Part shown: positions 50,601 through 57,401 of the stretch, in pieces
Position numbering within the stretch: position 1 is the first letter of the stretch
Layout: every line of letters starts with the position of its first letter
Assembly (NCBI GenBank): GCA_008330645.1
Contig: VLTN01000007.1
Location: 372,001 to 436,000 of the forward strand
Reading direction: 5' to 3'
DNA length: 64,000 nt
DNA from: Cafeteria roenbergensis
Lineage: Eukaryota; Sar; Bigyra; Bicosoecida; Cafeteriaceae
Translations under genes and position numbers: made by a program
The notes under the pieces: generated by a model
Seen by the model: the letters and a program-made list of their open reading frames with translations, nothing else
What the model was told of the DNA's origin: nothing
The model's database searches: none

Positions 50601-52152
50601 TGCTGGCGCCAGCTTGCGCCGACTCCGTCCACGCCAAGGCCGCCGCCGCAGCTGAGGAGGAGGAGGAGGAGGTGGAGGAGGAGGAGGAGGAGGCTGCATT
50701 GGCTGCAGTCGCTGCAGTCGCTGGGGCGTCGAGGGCCGCGCGGGCCGCTGCGTCGTGACGCAGCTGCACTTGGCTGCGCTCGGCCACGCTGGTTGCAGGG
50801 CACGCTGTCTGGAGGGCTGCGGCTGTCGACGGCAGGATCGCGGACGGCCGGCCGAAGCGCGAAGTGGGAACCCCCGAGGAGGAAGCGGTCCGCGGTGGGG
50901 CGGGAGTGAGTTGCGGGAGTCGGTCGGGCACGCAGTGCCTGCCGCCGGGGTCACTGGCGTCGTCTGCAGCCGACGTCGCCGCGTGCTCGGCGTCACAGCC
51001 GAAGTCCCTGGGCCCATTTGCTCCGGGGGGCAGCCCGTGCCCGCGACCGTGCCCCTGCTCGACGCCTAGCGCCTGTTGCGATGCCGGCTCACGCAGAGGC
51101 AAGGCCGAGGACGAGGACGAGGAGGTCGAGGATCCAGGGACGCCACGCGCCCCCGGAGGCCCGGGCAGGTGCTGGTGTGGGTGGTGGCCTCGGGCGGCTG
51201 CCAGTGCGGCCGCTGCCGCCTCCTGGTCCGTCTCCTGGAGCGAGCTTCGGCTCTCACCGGAGTCGCCGCGGCGGTGGGCGGGCCGCCGCCTGGCTGTGGC
51301 TTTAGTGGGCGCTGCTGTGAAGGGGCCCTGCCTCTCTTGCTGGCGCTGGCGCTGGCGCTGGCGCTGGCGGTGCAGTTGGGGAGGAGACTCCCCCTGCGTG
51401 GGAGCGTCCGATCCGAGGAGCCGCCGCGCCGCGGAGCGCCGAGCCTGCCTGGCAGACATGGGAAGCACGGCTTCGGCGAGAGGGGGAGCGGGGCTTCCGT
51501 GCGCTGCGGCCGTGTGGTGGGCCCACGCGCCCGTCGCTGGGCGCTGGCCAGACGGATGCAGCCGGAGCTGGTCTCGTCCGCGAATGGCCGCAAATGCCGT
51601 GCCCTTGGGCGAGGGCGGCCTGTTCCTCGCCCGAAACGCGCTAAAGGGGGCGGCCGCTCCCTCTTGCGCAGAGGCTCGGGACCCATGTGCCACTGCAGGC
51701 AGCGGCTGGCCAAGGGCAGCGGCAGGCTCGAGGACGGTGCCAGTCGAGACGCGGCTTCGCGGGCCCGCTCTGGGCTCGGTCCCCGCTCCCGCCCCGCCAA
51801 ACTGAAGGCCGATGGAGCTGGTGCGCGATGAGCCGAGCGAGGTCCAGCCGGAGCGCGCGTGCTCGCTGTCAGTCGCGGCAACGGCGGACCCGCGACTCGC
51901 AGTTGTGGCGTGCGAGCCCAAGCCGTCGAATGGGGCTTCCATCGCCAAGCGGTCGCCCGCGAGGCGGATGTGGGACGGCGCCCGCCCGCCCTCCTCCGGG
52001 AGAGCCCCCATTCGGGAGGGGGCGTCTGAGGCAAAGGCGACGTGCCGCTTGCGCTCCGAGTGTCCTCCTCCGAGGTCGGCGGCGAACAGCCGCCTTGCGA
52101 GGCCATCCATGGGGCCGTCGGGGCTGTCCCGGGCCGGGGCGTGAGCTTCCAT
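44668..52152 (-). CDS. very large Wee1/Myt1-type protein kinase
   Basis: 2,494 residues, single exon. Start at ATG 52152 (MEAHAPARDSPDGPMDG); the open frame runs on to 53247 but that part is antisense to the FHA gene. Wee1/Myt1 kinases phosphorylate the inhibitory Tyr/Thr in the CDK glycine loop and hold off mitosis. The kinase domain is about 1615-2060: FENLGVLGQGSFSVVF, YAVKRSLRHLPS (ATP Lys), then GPHPCVLRYHDAWQEGGHLL, HGDVKTANVL (catalytic Asp), GDLGTASLL, DSRYIAPEM, DVFSLGVVLFEL. AVKRS, the HPCVLRxxxAWxExGHL segment, DLG in place of DFG, and DSRY are Wee1-family marks. About 190 residues with a Glu/Asp tract are inserted between the hinge and helix E. The 1,600-residue N-terminus and 430-residue tail are disordered and Ser/Pro-rich, suited to regulation by phosphorylation. 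Whether it is Wee1 or Myt1 is undecided; I see no membrane segment of the Myt1 kind. Confidence 0.85.
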   Translation of the reverse strand: MEAHAPARDSPDGPMDGLARRLFAADLGGGHSERKRHVAFASDAPSRMGALPEEGGRAPSHIRLAGDRLAMEAPFDGLGSHATTASRGSAVAATDSEHARSGWTSLGSSRTSSIGLQFGGAGAGTEPRAGPRSRVSTGTVLEPAAALGQPLPAVAHGSRASAQEGAAAPFSAFRARNRPPSPKGTAFAAIRGRDQLRLHPSGQRPATGAWAHHTAAAHGSPAPPLAEAVLPMSARQARRSAARRLLGSDAPTQGESPPQLHRQRQRQRQRQQERQGPFTAAPTKATARRRPAHRRGDSGESRSSLQETDQEAAAAALAAARGHHPHQHLPGPPGARGVPGSSTSSSSSSALPLREPASQQALGVEQGHGRGHGLPPGANGPRDFGCDAEHAATSAADDASDPGGRHCVPDRLPQLTPAPPRTASSSGVPTSRFGRPSAILPSTAAALQTACPATSVAERSQVQLRHDAAARAALDAPATAATAANAASSSSSSTSSSSSSAAAAALAWTESAQAGASTAPRPGSRRRPFESRRRGRGQGDDSDSEVSEADDDQATHAFGGTHGAPFDAAASAMAPREDRWRRSRSRVPGSAVKARGLFGAATDAGAAAGTSADASAASGTVAGPAGRGPPAGHGRPRTPPSLAAHGGHSSAVWSPPAVEGDSRGDRAGARWPGHSQAPGQTGTIPPASSSSSSSSSSSSAVGAATAAMAESRVAASSRPSGNGAAPGALARAQPGQQAGGGFQRLLPDPAHTTGELPVAKVGSPAGPSAASDASSGSALMRSPFQSHAFRPLAGGGLGGGHGGSDADADGQDDGPHGRGVAGGRASASPFISSPVDSPAAVLRFSDLSDSPERSRAPPTPAAADRRGARGSERAGARAVPSKRDLGPAAEGIGAAPSQGRVRGRGQGRGRGRGRGSAGSQSPQPVPSTPDRARRGVPAGAVLDKASISPSDSLGGAAGLDSAALGVSALSTSLTPPSRGHHHGASIELDRRGEDPYGLAGARHAPAEAAPGAFTAGPARAAAASAAAGRRGAESRSATSSGAAFGSADFGARPELSLAASGAAADAAALAASRRSERPLPDQSVFSASAGSSFHAAGSPRALSPTAALQLCPPTPSRTPWAGHSRIAGARARTSAGSDLTSTLLLVQDSDAVGSAEWDFRGLDAGCGSASAADGREAGRGKVPDVGSSSKMTTSSTPQSAVGRAIDLADVSVSPSQHGGHSKRQGLGPASAESASASAPDQATGVPSSVAVAGGEGFAESQRGGSRWAAELNDSADEHDDDDGDDDDGDDDDEVGAPRSLARRHGAGSTGAAEPLQVRSAARHGYGRGVVATGGPLSFRQLTQRQQASVGGASVAFPTAPHTCMRPRRPGGASGSQVPGGSLRRPAHGPTGATVGRAGVGAGAGAGAPAGVVSGAGNAFCAGSDPFADHDGASSLSSGTVSPLRLGVLVGTGAHSEPRASRPRSRVGSFAPMTLDFAAAAASDDEAPSDGRDGRSGGEGVPAGRRGMSGKGPCASAAASHGSPARPRRLDVDAGGDASDSPTLSPVASSSVRRHAIQPVANMPASTSGVPGGTSARPGHRAPGRGRASDGAASLASSFAASLAALRPAELVPLPGFDAAFENLGVLGQGSFSVVFAARARRSGKVYAVKRSLRHLPSVAARDRLTREVVLAHLAGPHPCVLRYHDAWQEGGHLLIRAQNCPGGSLASVAARAARGELEEAQATWQGPQGVAGKPAAVDLGDSGLKVSVADSDIDEVDEEAEEAEEAEDEAEDEEDEDKDEEDGDDASMSPSGSAAAATRAAQQGAFGSRPHAGPARGGPHTRHPGHTRAPSCPVGWKVGDAAIAPAVAGQPAAATGPAGASATSSSAAGPAALAAAGGERPPCLQRLDSALHTHVPCAVLPEAAVWAVAGRVAAGLAHLHRAGVIHGDVKTANVLIDEAGGVLVGDLGTASLLDPVTGAAPAQEAEDGDSRYIAPEMLTSARGATPAADVFSLGVVLFELAWALLPPANGDGWRALRAGSLPPVMRSVKAFRSDGLLALVRRLLHPDPASRPTAAEVAAMHPCSSAEGHQQAAEFFRKAAQADASRSRIGGGGGGASGGGGGAWKRGAEHPMTMAGAVLVASVAGGGGGPMLGRAASWVPGMGEAVAAADRVPQLQEALDEAAEGGSEEGGDERGGDGRRGGRGGCLPSEATGRGRAVMSASRPRGRARVAASASGRRAGAGPSNFESVAAPGEAGDPGWQSPTFAGPRHAVASANRSERAPGSVSTALKRTRSDLHTAEACAAGVRSSSRCGGRADCGDDVAGADQTRRTLAFGVAADGSMFSSGSPASAGSVPSAPGFCGRGAASPEHSLGQPFERPDAARAESTSDAAPRTQRPRLTLDEDAMSAVAGGQLALGASGRAAKERLGEVCGMGSLAIDAGMCTSAKSGDSSPPLVTPVDAIGSSWATSQRWVIPPAFAATRWEGARKPQRPADAQSPRPGGRTGASQQRGAHQ
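46790..46912 (-). repeat. acidic-coding CCTC/CTCGTC tract inside kinase domain
   Basis: A low-complexity stretch coding about 30 mostly Glu/Asp residues (EEAEEAEDEAEDEEDEDKDE and on), lying in the insertion between hinge and helix E of the Wee1-like kinase. Confidence 0.8.
49408..49462 (-). repeat. GC-rich CCCCGGCCC hexamer-like run (RGRGQ coding)
   Basis: Imperfect CCCCGG/CCCTGG units. On the minus strand they code RGRGQGRGRGRGRG, a basic Arg-Gly run in the disordered N-terminus of the Wee1-like kinase, similar to RGG-type nucleic-acid-binding or phase-separating segments. Confidence 0.75.
50653..50694 (-). repeat. GAG/CTC run (poly-Ser)
   Basis: About 13 GAG-like triplets read as serine (CTC frame-shifted to TCC) on the minus strand in the Wee1-like gene. 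Confidence 0.75.
51340..51369 (-). repeat. CTGGCG hexamer, five copies
   Basis: Perfect CTGGCG units coding alternating Gln-Arg on the minus strand in the N-terminus of the Wee1-like kinase. Confidence 0.85.
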
Positions 52153-52577
52153 CGACACCCCCTGTCGAGTTGCGGCCCAGCTGGCGGCTTGGGGGCTTGA
52201 ACGGTGGGTCTCGAGCCCCAGCCGCTGCGGTTCGAGGTCGGCAGAGCAAGTCCAAGGGCTGGTGCCACCAACGGCTGCCAAGGGAGTCCGACCCCGGCGC
52301 GGCCGGCCGGCGGCACCCGCGACGCACAAGGCGCCCGCGGGCGCCATGCTGCGCAACCGAACTGCCGCTTTGTGTGTTGCCTGTTGCTCGCAAGGCGCTA
52401 GGCGACCATGCCGCGCCGTGCGCCCAGTGGAGGGGGGGCCTTGCTGCTCGGGCCCGACTCGTTTGCAGCGCCTGTGTGGATCGCGAGCCGCACCTGCCTG
52501 CGGGCACCCCCAGCGCCCCAAGCACGCACCCCACGCACACAGATCGGGAAACGCCGCATGCAGCACGCACACGCAGA
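52153..52577. other. intergenic, 3' of FHA gene and promoter of Wee1-like gene
   Basis: About 425 bp, both flanking genes on the minus strand. TGCGTGTGCGTG on the minus strand (complement of 52564-52575) begins immediately after the FHA gene stop, and CTGTGTGCG (52534-52542) follows about 36 bases later. The remainder should carry the Wee1-like 5' UTR and promoter. No gene is seen. Confidence 0.5.
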
Positions 52578-54764
52578 CTAGGCACGCTGCCGCGCGCGCA
52601 GGTCCGGGTCCCTCTCGCCAGACTCTTGCGCAGTTGCGTCGCGAGCGGCGCGGGCCTTGGCCGCCCGCGCGGCCGCTGCCATCGCTCGCACGCTCGCCAA
52701 AGCAGCAGCCGCCCGCTGCTTCTGCGCCATGGCCTCCTCCGCGGAGGGCTGTGGAGCGGCCTGCCCCTCCGGGCCTGCCGCAGGCGCGCCCGAGCCCGAG
52801 ACTTCCGGTGCAATGCGCTTCGAGGCAGGCTCGGCGGTCTCCGTCGCGACAGCTCGAGACGGCGGATCCTCGCGCGCGACAGCCTGGCGCGCCGGGACCG
52901 CAGACCCACCTGCCGCTGGCGAGGCAAGGGTGCCTGGGCTGCCAGCGCTGCTGGGTCCGCCCCCAGCAGCATCGGCTGCCGAGCGGGGTGGCGCTGCGGC
53001 TGCCTCCGCGGCGTCCGCGCGACCGGCCTCCGTGCTGGCATCCTCGGATGCCCTGGGCGCCCACTCTCGCCCCGTGACGACCCTCCACAAGCGGGTCCAC
53101 CTGGCCACGTCTGCTGCCTCCCGCGCGAGCTCGACGCGCCTGCGCGCCGCGGCGGCCTCGGACCTGCGCTCGGCAGCTTGCACGCCCGCGATGGCGGCCT
53201 CCATGCCGCCGGGCGCGACCTCTGCCAGCGCTGCCTCGAGCCGGCAAGCGTCCGCCTCGATCGCCGCGGCCTCTCGCTCCGCCCGGGCCTGCTCGTCGTG
53301 CGCGGCTTGCAGCTTCCGGTCGAGCGACGCCTCGTCCTCGATGCCATTGCCGTCCGTCGCCTCGCCGCTCCCGGACTGCCGCGGCCGCTTCGCCGCTCGA
53401 CCGCGCCTGGCCAGCTTGCTGAGCCGGGCCGCCGCGTCCCCGGCGGCCCTTGCGCGCCCCTGAAGCAGCGCTGGCAGCCTTGGCCCAGCGGCGCCCCTGC
53501 CGCCGCCAGGCCGAAGGGCTGGCGCCACGGTTGCGACTCGTTGCCGCCTGACGCCCAGCGCCCCCGATCCGCGACCGCCACCCCCCGTTTCGCCGTCGTC
53601 GTCGCCGTCATCATCCCAATCGCGCCCGTGCAGCTCCTCGACGTCGATCGACCGGAACGCGGCCGTTGAGTCCACGTTGTCCACATCCAGCGCACTTGCC
53701 GCAGCCCCGTCCTTGCGCGCGCTCCCAGGCCCAGTCTGGCTCCCCACGCGCCCACCCAAATCCCCGTCCAGCAGCGCCCCGTCCCCTGGGCCGCCCCCCA
53801 GCCCCATTCGCCTCCGCAACTTGCGGACAGCTCGCCTGGCCGCGTCCTCCAACTCGGAAACCGACCCAGCGGCTCCCTTGCGCTGACGGCCTGCTCCCCG
53901 GATGGCAGCCGACACCTCCTCCTTCCGGGCGCGCCGTGCTGCAGCCAGCAGGCCGTCGACGCGTCTCAGGGCTGCCACGTCATCCGCCGTGACGCCGTGG
54001 CCCGTGCCTGCGCCCATGACGGCCAGCATCTCGCGCCGGAGCGCCATGGCCTCCTCTTCCTCCACGTCCGGCACGTCAGACGGCTGGGCCTCTGCTGCCG
54101 ACGGGGAGGCTGCTGGCGCGCCAGAGGCGCCGGCAGGTGCGCCTGGGGCGCCGGCTGGGGTGCTGGCGAGGCTAACCCCGGCCTGGCCAGAGTGCTGCGA
54201 GCCGCCCGCAGCACCCCGCTGCTCGGGCTTGCGGGGCTGGGCAGCCTTGGGTTGGGCAGGCTCCTGTGCGGCCGCCTCTTCAAGCCCTGGCGGCGCCGTG
54301 AGCACGATTCTCCTCGTGCTCTGACCAATTTCGAGCACTGAGCCCGGGGCGGCTCGCACGAACTGGCCGGCAACAAGCCTGCGCTTGTTCAGCCGGGCTC
54401 CGTGCGTCGAGCCCAGGTCCGCTACCCACAGCGCCCCGGACTTGCCATGCAGCAGCACGGCGTGAAGCCTCGAGACGCTCGGGCTGCCAAGTCCCATGTG
54501 GCCGCGGGGCGACGGCGACCCGGGCATGTCTGCAGCAGGCGCCCTGCCGATGGTGCAGAAGCTGCGGCCCGCGCCGCCAATCTCCTGGGAGTGTGCAATA
54601 TCACCGTGTTGGATCACCTCGAGAGTCCACGCCCCGCCATCTGCTGCGGCCCACGCTGGGGGCACAAACTCCAAGCCCGACGATTCGGCCTTTCCGGCGC
54701 CCTCCTCCAAGGCAGCGGCTCCCCGGCCAGCAAGCCGCTCAGGAAGCGAGGGCGGTGCAAACAT
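52578..54764 (-). CDS. kanadaptin-like FHA-domain protein
   Basis: 728 residues from ATG 54764 (MFAPPSLPERLAG); the frame continues upstream only to a GTG at 54857. The N-terminus (EFVPPAWAAADGGAWTLEVI, about 35-55) and FHA domain (about 55-150: SFCTIGR, then LGSPSVSRLHAVLLHG, VADLGSTHGARLNKRRL and SVLEIGQSTRRIVLTAPP) match kanadaptin (SLC4A1AP), which has the same PPxW lead-in and FxGSTRxFxL end. FHA domains bind phosphothreonine through the Arg and Ser-x-x-His residues, all present. Kanadaptin is mostly nuclear and tied to splicing or RNA processing; it was first described as a kidney anion-exchanger partner. A conserved-looking ARRAVRKLRRRMGLG and DNVDSTAAFRSIDVEELHGR lie mid-protein, then coiled coil and Ala-rich C-terminus. 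A 5' UTR intron is possible: donor ACT|GTGAGT at 54861 and acceptor GGGCAGCAG just before ACATG. Confidence 0.8.
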   Translation of the reverse strand: MFAPPSLPERLAGRGAAALEEGAGKAESSGLEFVPPAWAAADGGAWTLEVIQHGDIAHSQEIGGAGRSFCTIGRAPAADMPGSPSPRGHMGLGSPSVSRLHAVLLHGKSGALWVADLGSTHGARLNKRRLVAGQFVRAAPGSVLEIGQSTRRIVLTAPPGLEEAAAQEPAQPKAAQPRKPEQRGAAGGSQHSGQAGVSLASTPAGAPGAPAGASGAPAASPSAAEAQPSDVPDVEEEEAMALRREMLAVMGAGTGHGVTADDVAALRRVDGLLAAARRARKEEVSAAIRGAGRQRKGAAGSVSELEDAARRAVRKLRRRMGLGGGPGDGALLDGDLGGRVGSQTGPGSARKDGAAASALDVDNVDSTAAFRSIDVEELHGRDWDDDGDDDGETGGGGRGSGALGVRRQRVATVAPALRPGGGRGAAGPRLPALLQGRARAAGDAAARLSKLARRGRAAKRPRQSGSGEATDGNGIEDEASLDRKLQAAHDEQARAEREAAAIEADACRLEAALAEVAPGGMEAAIAGVQAAERRSEAAAARRRVELAREAADVARWTRLWRVVTGREWAPRASEDASTEAGRADAAEAAAAPPRSAADAAGGGPSSAGSPGTLASPAAGGSAVPARQAVAREDPPSRAVATETAEPASKRIAPEVSGSGAPAAGPEGQAAPQPSAEEAMAQKQRAAAALASVRAMAAAARAAKARAARDATAQESGERDPDLRARQRA

Positions 54765-54952
54765 GTCTGCTGCCCGACCCTGCTCCCGATGGGTCCCTCC
54801 AAGGTGCGGAAACAGAAGGCGGACGGGAATGGTGGCGGCACCCGCTCTGCCGAGCACTCACAGTGAGTATTTGCCCGACGCGTTCGGCATGGTTCCTGCC
54901 CAACTGGCGAATGCTTTCCAAGTCTGTTCCGCCGCGCCGCCCCACAGACGCC

Positions 54953-54981
54953 AAGTGTCACACTCCTCGCGAGTGTCACTT
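54953..54981. repeat. imperfect inverted repeat (hairpin)
   Basis: Left arm AAGTGTCACACTC, spacer CTCGC (sharing a base with the arm), right arm GAGTGTCACTT. The arms pair except for a two-base bulge. It lies at the left edge of the lower-GC island. The role is unknown. Confidence 0.6.
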
Positions 54982-55440
54982 GCTAGTTTGATAGTTGCAT
55001 TCAATTCGATGCTCCAGGCCAGTTCGACAGAAATCCAGGCCAAGCAGCGGCCAAGCATTTTGGATTTCATGCTGCTTCGCACCTCCGTGGCAATGAAAGA
55101 AGAACCAAGAATGCCGAACCCCAACTCGCTTGGCTTGGAGCACGCGAGCCTGTTTGGTGTATCTGCACAGCTGCGACGTTGGTCAAAGATGAGCGTATCA
55201 ATCGTTGCGCTTTTGTTGATGCAGCGGCAAAGCATGGTTCGAAAGAGCTGTGCAGTTGTTGAAAACAATGTGTGTTGCCCTCTCAAGCGACCGTGCTGGG
55301 ATGTGGAACGTGCTTTATGGCTACGAGCAAGCACAAACGACGCCAAATTCCGATGGCGGTTCGCATGCGATCGTGAGTGGCAGCACACGAACCGCTCTCC
55401 TCTCGGGGTCGCACTGGCCCTGGGCAGTGCCCCGCGCGTG

Positions 55441-55449
55441 CACACGCAG
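55441..55449 (-). terminator. TG-rich element after CobW stop
   Basis: CTGCGTGTG on the minus strand about 13-21 bases after the stop, like blocks after other genes. It is a proposed 3'-end signal by position only. Confidence 0.25.
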
Positions 55450-55461
55450 CTCGCAGCAAAC

Positions 55462-57401
55462 TCAAGCTTCCGCCTCAGCGTTGTCCTCCTCGTCCTCACT
55501 GTGGCCGTCCTCCTCGCACTCGTCACAGCCCTCCTCGCCGCACTCGTGGGAATGGTGGTCGTGGCCGCAGTCGTCGTGGCCATGCTCTTCCTCGTCCTCC
55601 TCCCCGTCCTGCTCGGCCGCGTGCTCCTCCCAGTCGACATCCCCCCAAATGGGGTCCTCCCACTCCGCCCACGCCGCAGGTCCGGCGGCGAACTCTTCGT
55701 CCGTCACGATGCATGTTCGGAGGGCGGCCTCCACGCGCTCCTTGTCCATGCCCATGCCGATCACCACGATTTCAGTCTGGCGGTCGCCCACGCCCTCCTC
55801 GTCGACCCACCCGTACGGCGTCATGCCCTCGGGCCAGTTTTCCTTGGGGATGGCCGCCCACCAGCGCCCCGCCGGCTCGAGCCCCACCAGCCGGCCAGAG
55901 TGCGACCAGTCGCCGCGGTAGGTCATTCCGCCCTCGCCGGACGCAACCCAAGCGATGCCCTTGGACCTCACGATGTACCCGGCCTCGCCGCGCATCACAG
56001 CCTTGGTGGCCTCAGACAGGCCCTCCGAGGAGGCCGCGGCGGCGGCGGCCTCCTCTGCCTCCTCCGCTTCCCCTTCCGCGTGAGCGCCTGGCGCTCCAGC
56101 AACGCTCTTGGAGGCCGCAACAGCGCCTGCAGAGAAGAGCTTGCTGTCCATCAGAGCGTTGAGCCGCGCAGGGTGGAAGGGGCGATGGGAGCGCAGCACG
56201 AAGGAGGTGACGGCGTATTCCTCGGTCTCGGGGACGTGCTCTCCACGCAGCTCCTTGAGCCACCCAGGCGCCTGCGCAGAGGGGGCGGCAGTGGGGCGAG
56301 CCGACGGCGGAGCAGGGGGTGTTGGCGCAACGCAAGAACCAGAACGGCCTCTCGGCAAGCGCAGCAGCGCACTTGCCAGCCGGCCCCCTCCGCGCACACA
56401 CTGACTGCATCGCGAGCGCGATTCCACCCCTCCCACCCCCCCCCCCCCGCAATCGTGCGCGCAGCCACGCAGGCAGGCAGGCGCCCCGCTGCACGCGCCG
56501 CGCACTCACCCTGGCAGCCTCCTCCATGGAGAAGAGCCCTGTGTTGAGGATGGACTCGAGCGGGACGTCGCCCTTGGTCGAACGCAGCACCTTGGCGTGG
56601 GGGTTGAGCCTGTGGACCAGCGCTTCGATGCGGCCCACCGAGGGCTCGTCGGCGAGGTCAATTTTGTTGATGATGACGACGTCAGCAAACTCGAGCTGGT
56701 CGATGAGCAGCTGAGAGACGTTGCGCTCGTCCTCCTCCTTGGGGGCCCAATCGCGGTCCTCCAGGTAGTCCATGGAGTCGAGGTCGGCGCCGAAGTTTAC
56801 GGCGTCGAGAAGCGTGACCATCGTGTCCAGTCGGGCAACCTTGGAAAGCGGGGCGTCGTCGGACTCGAACGTGAAGGTCTCTGCCACGGGCAGCGGCTCG
56901 GACACGCCGGTCGACTCGATCACGAGGTAGTCGAAGGAGCCCGACTTGGCGAGGCGCGCCACCTCCACGAGCAAATCCTCCCTAAGGGTGCAGCAGATGC
57001 AGCCGTTCTGCGCAAGTCGATTGCAAGCGCGACGATCAAGCCCTGGCGGAATGGACGGCCAGAACGCGGCGCGGGGAGCATGGCAAGGCCGCAAAGGAAC
57101 CGAGAAGCGCGAGAGCCGCTGCAGTCGCATTGGGCCACCGCCGCGGACCCACCTGCATCGCGACGAGCTGCTCCTTGGACTCCACGATGCTGCCAGCGAT
57201 GGACGCATCCACGTTCAGCTCGGCCATGTCGTTGACGATCACGGCGATGCGCAAGCCATGGTCAGCCTGCAAAATGCGCTTCAGAAGCGTCGTCTTGCCA
57301 GCACCCAAGAAGCCGCTCAGGATAGTGACGGGCAGAGGCTTGATGGCCGCCTCCAGCAAAGCGGGGGCTGCGGTGTCGGCACCAGAAGCAGCGGAAGCCA
57401 T
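55462..57401 (-). CDS. CobW/COG0523-family GTPase, probable metal chaperone
   Basis: 518 residues from exons 57401-57153, 57007-56510 and 56271-55462. COG0523 proteins are G3E-type GTPases that deliver zinc or other metals. Exon 1 has the P-loop (LSGFLGAGKTTLL, GKTT about 35-38) and NDMAELNVD. The splice gives MQ|NGCICCTLRED, restoring the CxCC metal motif (Cys 86, 88, 89). ESTGVSEPLPVAETF and NKID (about 197-200) complete the G domain. Exon 3 gives APGWLKELRGEHVPETEEYA and the CobW C-terminal domain (VTSFVLRSHRPFHPARL, then IVVIGMGMDKERVEAALRTC). The last roughly 50 residues are a His/Asp/Glu/Cys-rich tail (HGHDDCGHDHHSHECGEEGC), a likely metal-binding arm. The C-domain wording resembles bacterial YciC/ZagA zinc chaperones more than the short ZNG1 type. 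Cytosolic; the client is unknown. Confidence 0.9.
56272..56509 (-). other. intron 2 of CobW gene (238 bp)
   Basis: Donor GCCAGG|GTGAGT and acceptor CCCTCTGCGCAG|GCG. Phase 0. It contains a C-homopolymer of about 10 (plus strand, near 56438-56448), read as a G run in the pre-mRNA. Confidence 0.85.
57008..57152 (-). other. intron 1 of CobW gene (145 bp)
   Basis: Donor ATGCAG|GTGGGT and acceptor CTTGCGCAG|AAC. Phase 0, directly before the CxCC motif. This is the shortest intron in the window. Confidence 0.85.

Larger units (their letters stand above)
54765..55461. other. lower-GC intergenic island between CobW and FHA genes
   Basis: About 700 bp without a recognised gene. From about 54,870 to 55,430 GC falls to roughly half, far below the rest of the window. 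Both strands stay open here: minus from 55640 to 54858, and plus from 54496 to 56547. Neither translation is recognised. Two small inverted repeats sit at the left edge: ACTCAC-A-GTGAGT at 54856-54868, and AAGTGTCACACTC facing GAGTGTCACTT at 54953-54981. It must also hold the 3' UTR of the CobW gene and the FHA gene promoter or 5' UTR. Confidence 0.5.

Noticed and set aside
52153-53247. Upstream extension of the Wee1-like frame
   Set aside because: It runs antisense through the FHA gene and has no conserved sequence; ATG 52152 lies beyond the FHA gene's end and starts the Ser/Pro-rich leader.
54870-55430. Lower-GC island considered as a transposon or virus-derived fossil
   Set aside because: No transposase, reverse transcriptase, integrase or capsid resemblance, no terminal repeats bounding it and no target-site duplication seen; left as unexplained.
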